Assembly: GCF_023715895.1 (NCBI RefSeq)
Contig: NZ_JAMBOO010000005.1
Span: 113,827-177,826 of the forward strand
DNA length: 64,000 bases
Source of the DNA: Domibacillus indicus
GTDB taxonomy: Bacteria; Bacillota; Bacilli; Bacillales; Domibacillaceae
Direction: 5' to 3'
Shown: positions 34,375-43,865 of the stretch, in pieces
Layout of the letters: every line of letters begins with the position of its first letter
How positions within the stretch are numbered: position 1 is the stretch's first letter
Notes under the pieces: generated by a model
Databases searched by the model: none
The model's input: the letters and a program-made list of their open reading frames with translations, nothing else
Told to the model about the DNA's origin: nothing
Program-made: the position numbers and the translations under genes

Positions 34375-35739
34375 ATGTTAACAGTCTTAGCATTATTAAT
34401 GATCACTGTGTTCATTGTACTTCTCTCAAAAAATAAATTAACTGTATTCGGGGCACTAACTATTGTTCCATTTGTTTTCGGGGCCATTGCTACCTTTGCA
34501 ACGGGCGCTTCCTTTTGGGATCTCTTTGAATGGATTAAAGAAGGTATTTTATTTAGTGTAGATGAAGAAACAGGAGAAGTTTCTACCGGGGTTATTTCAC
34601 CCGCTATTGTGATCTTATTTGCGGTGCTGTATTTCGGTGTCATGCTTAATGTCGGTTTGTTTGACCCTTTATGCGAGTTCTTTATTAAAAAAGCAAAAGG
34701 GGACCCATTGAAAGTGACAATGGCAACCGTTTTAACGGCGACAGTCGTCACGATGAATGGTGATACGACTACCACGATTATTATTTGTGTTGCTGCTTTC
34801 CTTCACCTTTATAAACAAATGAATATTAAGCTGGTTTATTTAGCTGTCATTATTGTAACCCCTATTGGCATTTTTAATCAGCTGCCATGGGGAGGCCCAA
34901 CCATTGCTGCAGCCACAGCCATGGACGTAAGTATCAGTGAATTGTTTGCAGACTTATTGCCGGGAATGCTGGTTGCTGAAGTATTCGCCATTTTTATGGC
35001 TTATTTTATCGGTATAAAAGAAAGAAAACGTTTAAACTTTGATCCAAAGACTGCTAAAGACATTTCTCCAGAGCAAATGGAAAGCATGTTAAACGCTATC
35101 CGCCTGAAAGATCCTGAATTAAAGAGACCTAAACTATATGCGTTTAATTTGATTTTAACGCTCGTTATTTTAGTGATGCTTGTCGTGGATGTTGCACATG
35201 GCGGGGTTTTATTTGGTATAGGTGCCGCCATTGCCCTTACGGTAAACTATAAATCTGCAAGTCTTATTAATGAACGGCTTGATGACTTAGCAGCAGATTC
35301 TTTAGCACCCGCTTTGGCCACTTTGGCCGCTGGGGTTTTCTCTGGTGTTTTAACAGGCAGCGGGATGTCAACTGCTTTGGCAGCATCTATTACCGCTATA
35401 ATCCCAGAATCATTAGGCTCAAATATGGCACCCATCTACGCGTTAATTGCAGCACCTGCCATTACATTTTTACCGCAGGATGCTTTCTACTTTGGAATTG
35501 CAGGCGTTATGGCAGATGTTATGGGGCAGTACGGAATTTCCGCTGGCGAAGCGGCTGTAGCTTCCATGGTGGGACAGGCATTCCGTTTAATTTCACCGGT
35601 TATTCCAGCTCTATATATGTTAGTTGCTTCTACAGAGACAAACTTTATAAACTTTCAAAAAACGTATATCATGTATGCTTGGCCAATTGTATTCATATAC
35701 TTGGGTGTTTATACATTAACCGGAGCATTGCCGGTTTAG
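34375..35739 (+). CDS. CitMHS-family divalent-metal:di/tricarboxylate symporter
   Basis: I chose ATG 34375 behind AGGAGGTGG; 454 residues with about twelve membrane segments. Signatures are MLTVLALLMITVFIVLLSKN, IVPFVFGAIATFATG, VVTMNGDTTTTIIICVAAFL (conserved substrate region), PIGIFNQLPWGGPTIAAATA and SGVLTGSGMSTALAASITAI, all typical of the CitM/CitH family that carries citrate complexed with Mg2+ or Ca2+ together with protons. In this setting, divergent from a tartrate/D-malate dehydrogenase and sharing its operator, the substrate could be tartrate or malate rather than citrate. Confidence 0.88.
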   Translation: MLTVLALLMITVFIVLLSKNKLTVFGALTIVPFVFGAIATFATGASFWDLFEWIKEGILFSVDEETGEVSTGVISPAIVILFAVLYFGVMLNVGLFDPLCEFFIKKAKGDPLKVTMATVLTATVVTMNGDTTTTIIICVAAFLHLYKQMNIKLVYLAVIIVTPIGIFNQLPWGGPTIAAATAMDVSISELFADLLPGMLVAEVFAIFMAYFIGIKERKRLNFDPKTAKDISPEQMESMLNAIRLKDPELKRPKLYAFNLILTLVILVMLVVDVAHGGVLFGIGAAIALTVNYKSASLINERLDDLAADSLAPALATLAAGVFSGVLTGSGMSTALAASITAIIPESLGSNMAPIYALIAAPAITFLPQDAFYFGIAGVMADVMGQYGISAGEAAVASMVGQAFRLISPVIPALYMLVASTETNFINFQKTYIMYAWPIVFIYLGVYTLTGALPV

Positions 35740-35874
35740 AAAAAAGTCCTTCTTAAGCATGATTTGTACTTTGCTATCGGATAAAATCAATATCATAAAG
35801 TATAACTAGGCGAACCTCTTCGCCTAAATCGATGATTTTAATAGACTATCTCTTACCGTCAGCATGATTTTGAA

Positions 35875-37343
35875 TTGAACTACCGCCCACTTACCTGACG
35901 GTTGAAGTGGGGGATTCCTGGGCAAGAGGATCTTCGCCCCCCAGTAATCAGGCTAACCCCGTATTCCAACGGTTTATGACCAAGCTTAAATAGACTGAAG
36001 TGAAAGAAGCCGAAGGGCTTCTTTTTTAATATTCAGGCTCGCATTCAGGTCCCGGTCGTGACGCACACCGCAGGACGGACACTCCCACACCCGGACAGCG
36101 AGATTTTTTACATCCTTATGCTGATGCCCGCACCTTGAGCAGAGCTGGCTTGATGGGAAGAACGGATCGACTTTTATAATCGTTCGTCCGTACCACTTCG
36201 CTTTGTAGGCGAGCATTTCGTTGAACCTCGACCATGACACATCGTGAATCCCCTTGCTTAGTTTTTTATTTTGGACGAGATTCTTCACCGACAAATTCTC
36301 CACTGCGATCACTTGGTTTTCATGAACGAGCCTGGTCGTCAGCTTGTGAAGAAAATCTTCTCTTGTGTGTTTGATTTTTTCATGCAGTTTAGCAATCTGG
36401 ACTTTATTTTTTTCCCACGATTTCGAACCTTCTTTTTTACGTGCAAACGCACGCTGAAGAAAAGCTAATCGCTTTTCGTATTTTTGATAGTATTTCGGGT
36501 TGGCAATGGATTCACCGTTGGAGAGCACGGCAAACTCTTTTAATCCCAGGTCAATGCCAACGGCATCGTTGGTGCTTGGTTTGTACGGGGAATAAGGCAT
36601 CTCGCAAATGACCGAAATAGAATACCGGCCGGTACTGCTGCGGCGCACGGTGACACGCTTAATGTCGCCTTCGATGTTTCAGGACTTGGAAAAACGAATC
36701 CAGCCGAGTTTCGGCAGCTGAATGTGGTTGTCTATCATTTTAATATTGTTGTTTGTCATTTTGGTCGTATAGCTCTGAATCGAGTTTTTCTTACTTTTGA
36801 ATGTCGGATGGCCTTTGAAATCATACGCCGTCGGCGTATAGCCTTCTGCGCATTTTTTTGCGGCACATTTTTTTAATTCTTTTTTTGGCTGATCCTTATA
36901 TTTTTTGAATCCTTCGTACTGATATTCGATGCTTGCCTGAAGAGCAATACTATCAGGACTAGACAACCATTTAAATGTTTCTTTTAGCCCAGGAAGAAGC
37001 TTTTTGGCAGCTGTTTCTGTATACCGTTTTTTTGTTTTTTCGAAACTCTTGATGTTTTCATTTAATATATAATTGTAGACAAACCGGCAGCAGCCGATCG
37101 TTTGGTTAATCAGTTGTTTTTGCTCATCACTTGGATGGATTTTAAACCGAAAGGCTTTAAAATGAAGGTTCTGTTTTTCATCTTTTTTGATTTTTATCAT
37201 TTTTCTCACCACCCTGAACATTTGTTCTATACCTAATTATACCATTTTAGCAATACAGCGTTCAAGGAAAAAGAATGACTGAGAGAGCAGCGATTCATCC
37301 CCCACTTAGCAAGCTTGAAGTGGGGGTGTTCTCGCCGAAGATG
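35875..37343 (-). mobile_element. IS1341-type element, family 3 copy D
   Basis: About 1.47 kb with a third, unrelated tnpB. The right end (from TTGAACTACC, shared with the copy at 63737) has a CCCACTT...AAGTGGG hairpin; the left end has CCCCCACTT/AAGTGGGGG at 37299-37326 and stops near GAAGATG before ATAAA (TTTAT on the element strand). It separates the carrier gene from the glycerate kinase region. Right boundary by comparison with copy E; left boundary inferred. Confidence 0.8.
35986..37200 (-). pseudogene. tnpB: tnpB with an in-frame stop codon (family 3 copy D)
   Basis: I chose ATG 37200 behind GGTGGTGAG (MIKIKKDEKQNLHFKAFRFK). After about 173 codons a TGA (36679-36681) interrupts the frame between GWIRFSKS and NIEGDIKRVTVRRSSTGRYS. 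The rest continues in the same frame to the stop at 35986. RuvC residues ([58 protein letters not shown]) and the zinc ribbon (CSRCGHQHK...CPSCG) are all present. Only the nonsense codon breaks it; readthrough or reinitiation could produce fragments. Confidence 0.88.
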
Positions 37344-37583
37344 ATAAATACTGAAACGCACCAAGCTTCTTTTCGCCACATGATTCATGTATCCACTTTT
37401 AGAGACATTAAGTTTTTGCGTCATTTCGCACTTTCACTACGCTCCGATTAGATTTTGTATTCTCTTATTGTACTGTATTTCGACCTCTCTCTTTTCATTG
37501 TTTAGCTTATACATGATCAGATCAAGCTAAACTGCCCCGTTTGTTTAACAAGAAAGCCAAGAATATTGTGTAACAAAGCTTAA

Positions 37584-37628
37584 TAAAAAAGCCTCAACGA
37601 ATATTTTCATATTCGTTGAGGCTTTTTT
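37584..37628. terminator. Strong bidirectional terminator
   Basis: AAAAAAGCCTCAACGAATAT pairs perfectly with ATATTCGTTGAGGCTTTTTT around a short loop. It closes the YciI/glycerate kinase unit. Confidence 0.85.
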
Positions 37629-37666
37629 CACTTGAGAGTTTTCTGTTAATAGCGCTTCTTTTCACC

Positions 37667-37945
37667 TCAGTAAGGAAGCAATGCGTCGCTTACCATTTCC
37701 CATTCGTGAATGTCACACCCTCTTGCTCCTTGAATTACATACGGGTCTTGTTTCACGATTTGTTCCACTTCTTCCAGTGAGCCAGCTCGATAAATGACCA
37801 ATCCCCCGGCACCGTCAGCAAATCGGCCATTGGCAAATATTTTTCCCTCCCGACGTCTTTCTTCTAAAAAGTTAAGGTGCTGCACACGATACTCCTGACT
37901 CTTTTCCTCATTCAACATAGGCAAAAAAACCGCAAAATATCTCAT
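37667..37945 (-). CDS. YciI-family protein
   Basis: A 92-residue ferredoxin-like protein: MRYFAVFLPMLNEEKSQEYR, VQHLNFLEERRREGKIFANG, RFADGAGGLVIYRAGSLEEV, then QDPYVIQGARGCDIHEWEMV. The H in VQHLNFL and the D in QDPYV are the conserved putative active-site pair of YciI-like proteins. No reaction is established for most members. It follows the glycerate kinase gene by 32 bases on the same strand, so they are probably cotranscribed. Confidence 0.85.
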   Translation of the reverse strand: MRYFAVFLPMLNEEKSQEYRVQHLNFLEERRREGKIFANGRFADGAGGLVIYRAGSLEEVEQIVKQDPYVIQGARGCDIHEWEMVSDALLPY

Positions 37946-37977
37946 TTTATGATCATCCTTTCCAGAACTTTAACCGG

Positions 37978-39132
37978 TTACATTTTCACTTCTGCTCGAA
38001 CTGCTTGAAGCAGCCTGAATAATTGATTGGTCGTTGATTTTAAATTGTTGAACGCCACTTTTGGATCCATTGCTTCTTCCAGCGTCATCGGTGCATTCAC
38101 AATGGAAAAATAAGAAGTGACGCCAAGTTTATTTAATACTGCTGTTTCTTCATTTACACCGCCTGCAAGTGCAAGAACCGGGATCTTATGCTTTTGGGCA
38201 AGCTGCGCTACGCCCAGGGGAGCTTTTCCCATCGATGTTTGTCCGTCCAGCTTTCCCTCACCTGTAATCACAAAGTCAGCACCCTGCATGTTCTTTTCCA
38301 TATTGACTATGTCTAATACTAATTGGATTCCGGATTGGAGATGTGCGTTTAATAAGCCTGAAAATGCAGCGCCTAATCCCCCGGCAGCTCCTGCACCCGG
38401 AGTGTTATGAATGTCGGTACCCAGCCCATGAAGAACGATTTCCGCAAAATGTTTAAGTCCTTTATCAAGCTGTTCAATCATGTCGGGTGCAGCGCCTTTT
38501 TGCGGCCCAAAAATATAGGCAGCGCCATTCGGCCCGTAAAGTGGATTATTTACATCACACGCGACTTTGAAGGTGCATTCTCTTAACTTCGCGTGTACCT
38601 GGCTCAAATCCATTTTCCAAATGTCATGCAGTGCATGTGCACCCAATCCAACCTCTTCATTTTGTTGATTCAAGAAGCGAAAACCTAAGGCTTGAAGCAT
38701 GCCAATTCCTGCATCGTTTGTAGCGCTTCCACCAAGCCCAATGACAAACTCACGGCATCCTTTTTCGATGGCATCGGAAATAAGTTCCCCAACGCCATAC
38801 GTTGTGGTAAGGAGTGGATTACGCTGGCTGTCAGGAACAAGAGGCAAACCGCAAGCTGCAGCCACTTCAATAACAGCTGTTTTCCCGTCACCCAAAATCC
38901 CATAGACTGCATGTACTTTTTCTTTTAAAGGCCCTGTTACTTCTTTTTCGACTCGTTTCCCATCTGTTGCTTGTACTAACGCCTCAACGGTACCTTCTCC
39001 TCCATCCGCTAATGGAAGTGTTACAATCTCTGCTTCAGGATAGATCTCTTTTATGCCTAAAGAAATGGCTTCGCTGCCTTCAATAGAAGAAATGCTTCCT
39101 TTAAATGAATCAATGGCAATTAACACTTTCAT
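37978..39132 (-). CDS. Glycerate kinase (type I, GlxK/GarK family)
   Basis: I chose the second ATG of ATGATG (39132), eight bases from GGGGG; 384 residues against the usual 370-385. Family motifs: MKVLIAIDSFKGSISSIEGS, LPLADGGEGTVEALVQATDG, GLGGSATNDAGIGMLQALGF, ACDVNNPLYGPNGAAYIFGP, QKGAA, and FVITGEGKLDGQTSMGKAPL. The enzyme phosphorylates D-glycerate with ATP to 2-phosphoglycerate. With the tartrate-type dehydrogenase nearby (which can make D-glycerate from meso-tartrate) and the CdaR regulator next door, a glycerate/tartrate catabolic role is coherent. Confidence 0.92.
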   Translation of the reverse strand: MKVLIAIDSFKGSISSIEGSEAISLGIKEIYPEAEIVTLPLADGGEGTVEALVQATDGKRVEKEVTGPLKEKVHAVYGILGDGKTAVIEVAAACGLPLVPDSQRNPLLTTTYGVGELISDAIEKGCREFVIGLGGSATNDAGIGMLQALGFRFLNQQNEEVGLGAHALHDIWKMDLSQVHAKLRECTFKVACDVNNPLYGPNGAAYIFGPQKGAAPDMIEQLDKGLKHFAEIVLHGLGTDIHNTPGAGAAGGLGAAFSGLLNAHLQSGIQLVLDIVNMEKNMQGADFVITGEGKLDGQTSMGKAPLGVAQLAQKHKIPVLALAGGVNEETAVLNKLGVTSYFSIVNAPMTLEEAMDPKVAFNNLKSTTNQLFRLLQAVRAEVKM

Positions 39133-39245
39133 CATGAGAACCCCCTTTACTTATCATTAAGTATAGGGAAAGAAACACAAGGATGTAATAGTCCAGATAA
39201 CAAAGGATTCAGAATCATTTTGTTATCTATAACAAAAGCTTCAAC

Positions 39246-40331
39246 CTAAAGAGTTTGAAGCAGAAGAGCAATATACAATTTCACAGAATCATGGTAGTCT
39301 CTTGGATTTACCCCGGTTTTTTCAGCGATTTTCTCAAGACGATACTGCAGCGTATTTTTGTGGATAAATAGTTCTTCAGCTGTTCTCTTCAACGAGAGGT
39401 TATGGCGATAATAAGTATGTAAAAGGTTTATTTCTCCTTCTGAAAGGTTACCGATAAGTTTTACAGTATAGTCATTTCTTATATGGGAATCAATATTTTC
39501 CATGATCATTTCTAAATCCAGCTTTTCGTATTCGCATACCGTTTCCTTTTTTGAAAGGGCGTATTTTAAGGCAAGCTTTGCATGGGCATAAGATTTTGTG
39601 AGCTCCGCTATAATGCCAACGCTGCCTATCCCCACCGAACAGCTTACATCCATAGAACGGAAACGGGTATGAAGAATTTGTAGCGCTGCTTTATACTGTG
39701 ACTCATTCATAATTAAGACGTACTGGCTGGGGAATAAGTAAGCAAAAAGCTGAATGCCCTGTTCGATTAACATCCCCTTCATTTTAACAGAGAGTGACGA
39801 GGCGTTATTTAAACCTTGCAAGTGAATAACAGCGACAAACGCTCTCTCTTCTAATTCGTATTGCAATGGCTGCAGGTGTTCATTCATGAAAGTATCTTCT
39901 TTTTCATTTTCAAAAATAAGCATGCGAACAATGGAAGAGCGTAATTCATCTAAAGATTGAACAGCCGTTTTGATCATTTGTTCCTTGATTAACACCTCTG
40001 TGATTTTGGTCAGCAAAAATCCCAATGACCTGCATTCTTCCGGATCCCCAGATATGCCGATCACACCAAGCAATTTCTGATTGATCATGACGGGATAATT
40101 AATGCCTTTTCTTGCGCCCTTAAACATCTCGTTCTCTGAAACCTCTATCACACTTTCTGTTTCCCGCACTTGAAGGGCCGCAGCATGAAAAGAGCCGATT
40201 CGGCCTGAATCCGTACTGGCAATCACTTTTCCATCCAGATGAATAAAGTTTATATCCTTTCCAATCACTTCTTTTGCCGCATCTACAATCATTTGAGCTA
40301 AAGAAGGACTAATCTGAAACTGTTCTTTCAT
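39246..40331 (-). CDS. cdaR: CdaR-type sugar-diacid regulator
   Basis: A 361-residue regulator. The N-terminal sugar-diacid recognition domain begins ISPSLAQMIVDAAKEVIGKD and contains FIHLDGKVIASTDSGRIGSF and MFKGARKGINYPVMINQKLL. A middle GGDEF-like region follows (DVSCSVGIGSVGIIAELTKS), and a PucR-type C-terminal helix-turn-helix ends it (LLHTYYRHNLSLKRTAEELF, IHKNTLQYRLEKIAEKTGVN). CdaR activates glucarate, galactarate and glycerate uptake and use in E. coli, probably sensing glycerate. Here it lies just upstream of the glycerate kinase gene on the same strand, consistent with local control. Confidence 0.9.
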   Translation of the reverse strand: MKEQFQISPSLAQMIVDAAKEVIGKDINFIHLDGKVIASTDSGRIGSFHAAALQVRETESVIEVSENEMFKGARKGINYPVMINQKLLGVIGISGDPEECRSLGFLLTKITEVLIKEQMIKTAVQSLDELRSSIVRMLIFENEKEDTFMNEHLQPLQYELEERAFVAVIHLQGLNNASSLSVKMKGMLIEQGIQLFAYLFPSQYVLIMNESQYKAALQILHTRFRSMDVSCSVGIGSVGIIAELTKSYAHAKLALKYALSKKETVCEYEKLDLEMIMENIDSHIRNDYTVKLIGNLSEGEINLLHTYYRHNLSLKRTAEELFIHKNTLQYRLEKIAEKTGVNPRDYHDSVKLYIALLLQTL

Positions 40332-40672
40332 CTTTATCTATTCCTTCTATAATGAATTGGGTTTCTTTTTTCATTTTATCATTCGGAGAAGGAGAATGGC
40401 TCAAGTGTATTTATTTCGTGTCATGTACCTTTCTTGCTTCATCTTTTAAACCTGCTCACCGCTTTACCAAACTGCTTTAAAACTTGTTCAGAGACAGGTC
40501 TTCATTATGTACGAAAAGACGGCTTTAAAGACAGGCAGCACACTTTCCAGTTCGATAGAAATCTATATGACCATGCCATTTTCGGCCTCTCGATCAGCCT
40601 ATGCATAAAAAAGGAATGGTTTTTCCATGCTACAGGAGTACGATTATTTAATACGAGAAAGGAGGACTTGCT
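40332..40672. other. Intergenic region without a supported gene
   Basis: Upstream region of cdaR and of the small gene at 40673. No open frame has a ribosome site or recognisable product, and I could not identify a promoter with confidence. Confidence 0.4.
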
Positions 40673-40945
40673 ATGGCAGAACATACAGGAATGAGCTGGA
40701 AAAATAAAAATGTGATCACACAATTGAACAATTCTGTAGATAACGTAACGCTGGCTTTACAACAAGCTCAATCGCACCCTACTCAGCAAACGATTCAACA
40801 AGTCCAAAATGCGCTTGAACATGCAAACAATGCGCTTAACGATGCACTTCAAAACAGTGAGCATCAGGAGCCTATTGACCGGCTTCAAGAACAGCTCAAC
40901 CAAAATAAAGAGCAGCTGCAGCAGCTTCGTCCTTCAGAAGATTGA
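40673..40945 (+). CDS. Small glutamine-rich helical protein
   Basis: ATG 40673 follows GAAAGGAGG. The 90-residue protein (MAEHTGMSWKNKNVITQLNN, SVDNVTLALQQAQSHPTQQT, IQQVQNALEHANNALNDALQ, EPIDRLQEQLNQNKEQLQQL) is hydrophilic, rich in Gln, Asn and Ala, with heptad-like spacing that predicts a helical hairpin or coiled coil. It resembles small spore or stress proteins in composition only. Followed by a strong terminator. Function unknown. Confidence 0.75.
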   Translation: MAEHTGMSWKNKNVITQLNNSVDNVTLALQQAQSHPTQQTIQQVQNALEHANNALNDALQNSEHQEPIDRLQEQLNQNKEQLQQLRPSED

Positions 40946-41076
40946 TAAAAGACCTGTATTTATTGTGCTCGGTACAACGTTTAAATGCCCGAAATAAGTA
41001 ACAGAGCGCTCTTTTTCTATTTCGATGCTTCATTCTGCTTCATGAAAAGAATCCACATTTGTTTTTACTGCAAAAG

Positions 41077-41113
41077 AAAGAGGCAAACCTTGAAATCAAG
41101 GTTTGCCTCTTTG
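41077..41113. terminator. Strong terminator
   Basis: AAAGAGGCAAACCTTG pairs with CAAGGTTTGCCTCTTT around four bases. It probably ends the gene at 40673. Confidence 0.85.
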
Positions 41114-41206
41114 CGAAGCTGTTAGCTCAATCTGCATGAGACTGATGGCAATTTTCTTCCGGAATATCTAAACACTAAACTAAGTGATACATTCTTTAAC
41201 ATAAGC

Positions 41207-41260
41207 CCCAAAAATAAAAAGCAAAGCCTGATACTTCAAGCTTTGCTTTTTATTTTTGGG
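41207..41260. terminator. Perfect 21-bp stem hairpin
   Basis: Arms 41207-41227 and 41240-41260 pair without mismatch around a 12-base loop; the arms begin CCCAAAAATAAAAAGC. It is the second hairpin within 100 bases. The remainder up to 41543 is the upstream region of the phosphoesterase gene. Confidence 0.7.
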
Positions 41261-41543
41261 AAACTGTAATTTTTTAACACTTATTTGATGTGGCTAGGTA
41301 AATATTTTTTAACATGCCTTACCACCGTTTGTATAAATTTTTTTCGACGCCAGTTTGATCGTCTGTATTTATAAACCTCGTTCACTAATGGATCGCTCTA
41401 TCTTCTTAATGTGTTGATTAAATACTTTGTAAATCACATATTAACGTTTTAATAATTTCTAAAGATTGGGTAAATTTATCAATTCCTTCTCTTTCATATA
41501 TTATGATAGACATGTCAGTTGAAAAATGAGAGGAGAATCACAA

Positions 41544-42521
41544 ATGTCAATCGAATCCAGAAAACCAGGCATGGCACAAAAATTCATGTTTATGGGTGCT
41601 TCTGCCGCATTAGGATTATCTTTATTTGCTTCAACGTCTGTATCTGCCGAAAGAAACGAACAGACAGACAAAAAGCCTTCTTTTGAATTCGGGTTGATTG
41701 CGGACGTCCAGTATTGTGACTGTGATACAGCAGGTGTACGTTATTACCGGAATTCAATCAGCAAGATGCAGGAAGCAACAGCCGAACTCAATCAGCATAA
41801 TCTCGCGTTCACTGTCCAGACAGGTGATATCATTGACCGGAACGTGGAGAGCTTTGATACGATTCTTCCTTATTTCAACAAAATTGAAGGTCCTAAATAC
41901 AGTGTGCTCGGCAACCATGACTTCGCAGTACCAACAGATGAAGTGATTGACATTTTAGGTATGGAAAATCAATATTATGACTTTGCCGAAAAAGGCTGGC
42001 GTTTTATCGTGTTAGACACCAATGATCTGAGCTTTTATGCAAATGAAGCAGGTTCCGAGAAATATCAGCAAGCCGAGCAAATGTATAATGGGCTAAAAGC
42101 GACGGGCGCGGCAAATGCCCAGACCTGGAATGGCGGCGTAGGCTCCGAACAAATGACATGGTTACATAACGTTCTTCAAAAATCCGCTCAAAAGCATGAA
42201 AAAGTCGTGGTGATTGGTCACCATCCAGTGTACCCTGCCAACGAGCATAACGCATGGAATGACGCTGAAATCATACAGGAGCTGGAGTCTGCAGGCAATG
42301 TAGTGGCTTACTTTAACGGTCACAATCATGTGGGCAACTACAGCGAGAAAAACGGAATTTCCTATGTGAACTTCCAAGGCATGCTTGACACCCCTGATAC
42401 TAATGCGTACTCTGTCATCCAAGTATTCAAGGACCGCTTGGAGATTGATGGCTTTGGCCGGGAACAGGACCGCACAATCGAAGTGAATACGTCCCGCAAA
42501 CAAGTTCAAGAAACAAAGTGA
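41544..42521 (+). CDS. Secreted metallophosphoesterase (calcineurin-like)
   Basis: I chose ATG 41544, eight bases after AGAGGAGA; 325 residues. A signal peptide (KFMFMGASAALGLSLFASTS, VSAER) is followed by the metallophosphoesterase motifs: FGLIADVQYCDCD, TVQTGDIIDRN, YSVLGNHDFAVP, VVVIGHHPVYPANEHNAW and VVAYFNGHNHVGNY. This D-x-Q/GD/GNHD/GHH/GHNH set and the D-V-Q variant fit the ADP-ribose/CDP-alcohol diphosphatase-like branch. The last codon and stop (AAG TGA at 42516-42521) are partly made by the right end of TnpB element copy C; without the element the frame would end AAA TAA at the same place, so the protein is unchanged. Confidence 0.85.
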   Translation: MSIESRKPGMAQKFMFMGASAALGLSLFASTSVSAERNEQTDKKPSFEFGLIADVQYCDCDTAGVRYYRNSISKMQEATAELNQHNLAFTVQTGDIIDRNVESFDTILPYFNKIEGPKYSVLGNHDFAVPTDEVIDILGMENQYYDFAEKGWRFIVLDTNDLSFYANEAGSEKYQQAEQMYNGLKATGAANAQTWNGGVGSEQMTWLHNVLQKSAQKHEKVVVIGHHPVYPANEHNAWNDAEIIQELESAGNVVAYFNGHNHVGNYSEKNGISYVNFQGMLDTPDTNAYSVIQVFKDRLEIDGFGREQDRTIEVNTSRKQVQETK

Positions 42522-42713
42522 ACCTCTCCAACTAATTGCTGCACAATTTGATGGAGCATCTCTGTCAGAGACATAAAAAAACATGCTCTGACTTCACTGA
42601 TTTTCCTGCTTCACCGATGTCTGCCCTGTTCTTTCGAACAGGGTCTTACATCATCTCCACAGGCGTTGTTTTATACTGTTCGGGCGGGACCTCGACCTAC
42701 AGTTGTAAAAGAA
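42518..42713 (-). ncRNA. Right-end (omega/reRNA) scaffold, family 2 copy C
   Basis: Conserved with copies A and B. The inferred guide starts at 42517 and reads leftward TTTGTTTCTTGAACTTGTTT, the antisense of the last codons of the phosphoesterase gene. The matching empty site would be that gene's own 3' end. Confidence 0.6.
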
Positions 42714-43865
42714 TTATTTTGCCGGAATGAGCCCTATCTGGGCCAGCCCGGCTTTTTCAATGTTTAAGGCGGCATTATGGTCGCGGTCCAGCACAAGGCC
42801 GCAATCCGGACAGGCATGCGTTCGGACGGAAAGGGATTTTTTTACCCTTTTTCCGCATTCCGAACAGTCCTGGGTGGTGAAATGTGGCTTCACTTTGACC
42901 AGCTGGCCGCTATTGAGCTCGCATTTGTACGTCAGAAACTGGCGGAACATTCCCCAGCCTGCATCATGAATTGATTTGGACACTTTCCGGTTTTTTACCA
43001 GATTGCGGATGTTTAGATCTTCTACACAAATGATGTTGTAGGTGTTTGCCAGGCGAAACGCTGTTTTATGCAGGAAATCTTTCCGCTGGTTCGCCACTTT
43101 GGCATGAATCTTCTGCAGCCTGTCCGCTTGTTTTTGCCAGTTTGAGGAGCCTTTTTTCTTTCTCGAAAGTTTCTTTTGGGCACGCATAAGCCTTTTTTCC
43201 TCCTTACGGATAAAGCCTGGGTTTAGAATCTCTTCGCCGTTCGACAGAACGGCAAATTTCTTGATGCCCACATCAATACCAGCTGTTTTAGAGGCTTGAT
43301 GGACAGCCTGCGGCGGGTCTGCCTGTCTTTCGACACAGAAAATAGCAAACCAGCGCTTATTTTGGCGCTTAATGATCACCTGTTTGACTTTGCCATCCAG
43401 TTTCCGGTGAAGGCGGATATCTATTAAGCCCAGTTTAGAAATGAGGAGCTTTCCTCCTTTTCCGAAAGAAATGGCCCGCCGGACAGTATGAACCTTTCCT
43501 TTTTTATCTTTCTGTTTACTTATGCCAAACTGTGTAAATGTAATGGAATGGTAGTCTTTATGTTTTTTTACCTTTGGATAGCGGGCTTCTTTTTTGAAGA
43601 ATTGATCAAACGCTCTTCCCAGCCTGTCCAGTGTTTCCTGAAGGGGTTGGGAGGGCACTTTTTTGAGATATGGATGGTGCTTCTTGGATAGGGTTAATAG
43701 GGCACTGAGGTCAGATTTAGTCAGGTTTTTCTTGTTCTTTTGGTAGGCTCTTTGTTTATCGAGAAGAGCGGAATTATACTGTTGGCGGCAGAGGTTAACC
43801 CATGAGTGAAGCGTGCTTTTTTGTTCCTCATTCGGAAAAATTTCAAACCGGTAATTCAGCATCAT
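42714..43865 (-). CDS. tnpB: TnpB RNA-guided nuclease, intact (family 2 copy C)
   Basis: A 383-residue TnpB from ATG 43865 behind GGAGGTG. RuvC triad complete: TAGIDVGIKKFAVLSNGEEI, ICVEDLNIRNLVKNRKVSKS, CGLVLDRDHNAALNIEKAGL; zinc ribbon CSECGKRVKKSLSVRTHACP-DCG. It is nearly identical to copy B, with substitutions such as CSECG for CSGCG. Lies antisense to the phosphoesterase gene it abuts. The opposite strand of its 3' end runs directly on from that gene. Confidence 0.92.
   Translation of the reverse strand: MMLNYRFEIFPNEEQKSTLHSWVNLCRQQYNSALLDKQRAYQKNKKNLTKSDLSALLTLSKKHHPYLKKVPSQPLQETLDRLGRAFDQFFKKEARYPKVKKHKDYHSITFTQFGISKQKDKKGKVHTVRRAISFGKGGKLLISKLGLIDIRLHRKLDGKVKQVIIKRQNKRWFAIFCVERQADPPQAVHQASKTAGIDVGIKKFAVLSNGEEILNPGFIRKEEKRLMRAQKKLSRKKKGSSNWQKQADRLQKIHAKVANQRKDFLHKTAFRLANTYNIICVEDLNIRNLVKNRKVSKSIHDAGWGMFRQFLTYKCELNSGQLVKVKPHFTTQDCSECGKRVKKSLSVRTHACPDCGLVLDRDHNAALNIEKAGLAQIGLIPAK

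Noticed and set aside
36679..36681. TGA in tnpB as a selenocysteine codon
   Set aside because: It is not at a catalytic or cysteine position and no SECIS-like hairpin is evident after it; a plain nonsense change is simpler.
8205..43865. TnpB copies as nuclease-dead repressors (TldR-type)
   Set aside because: All three complete proteins keep the D-E-D catalytic residues and zinc ribbon and sit inside elements with normal ends, so they look like nucleases, not domesticated repressors.
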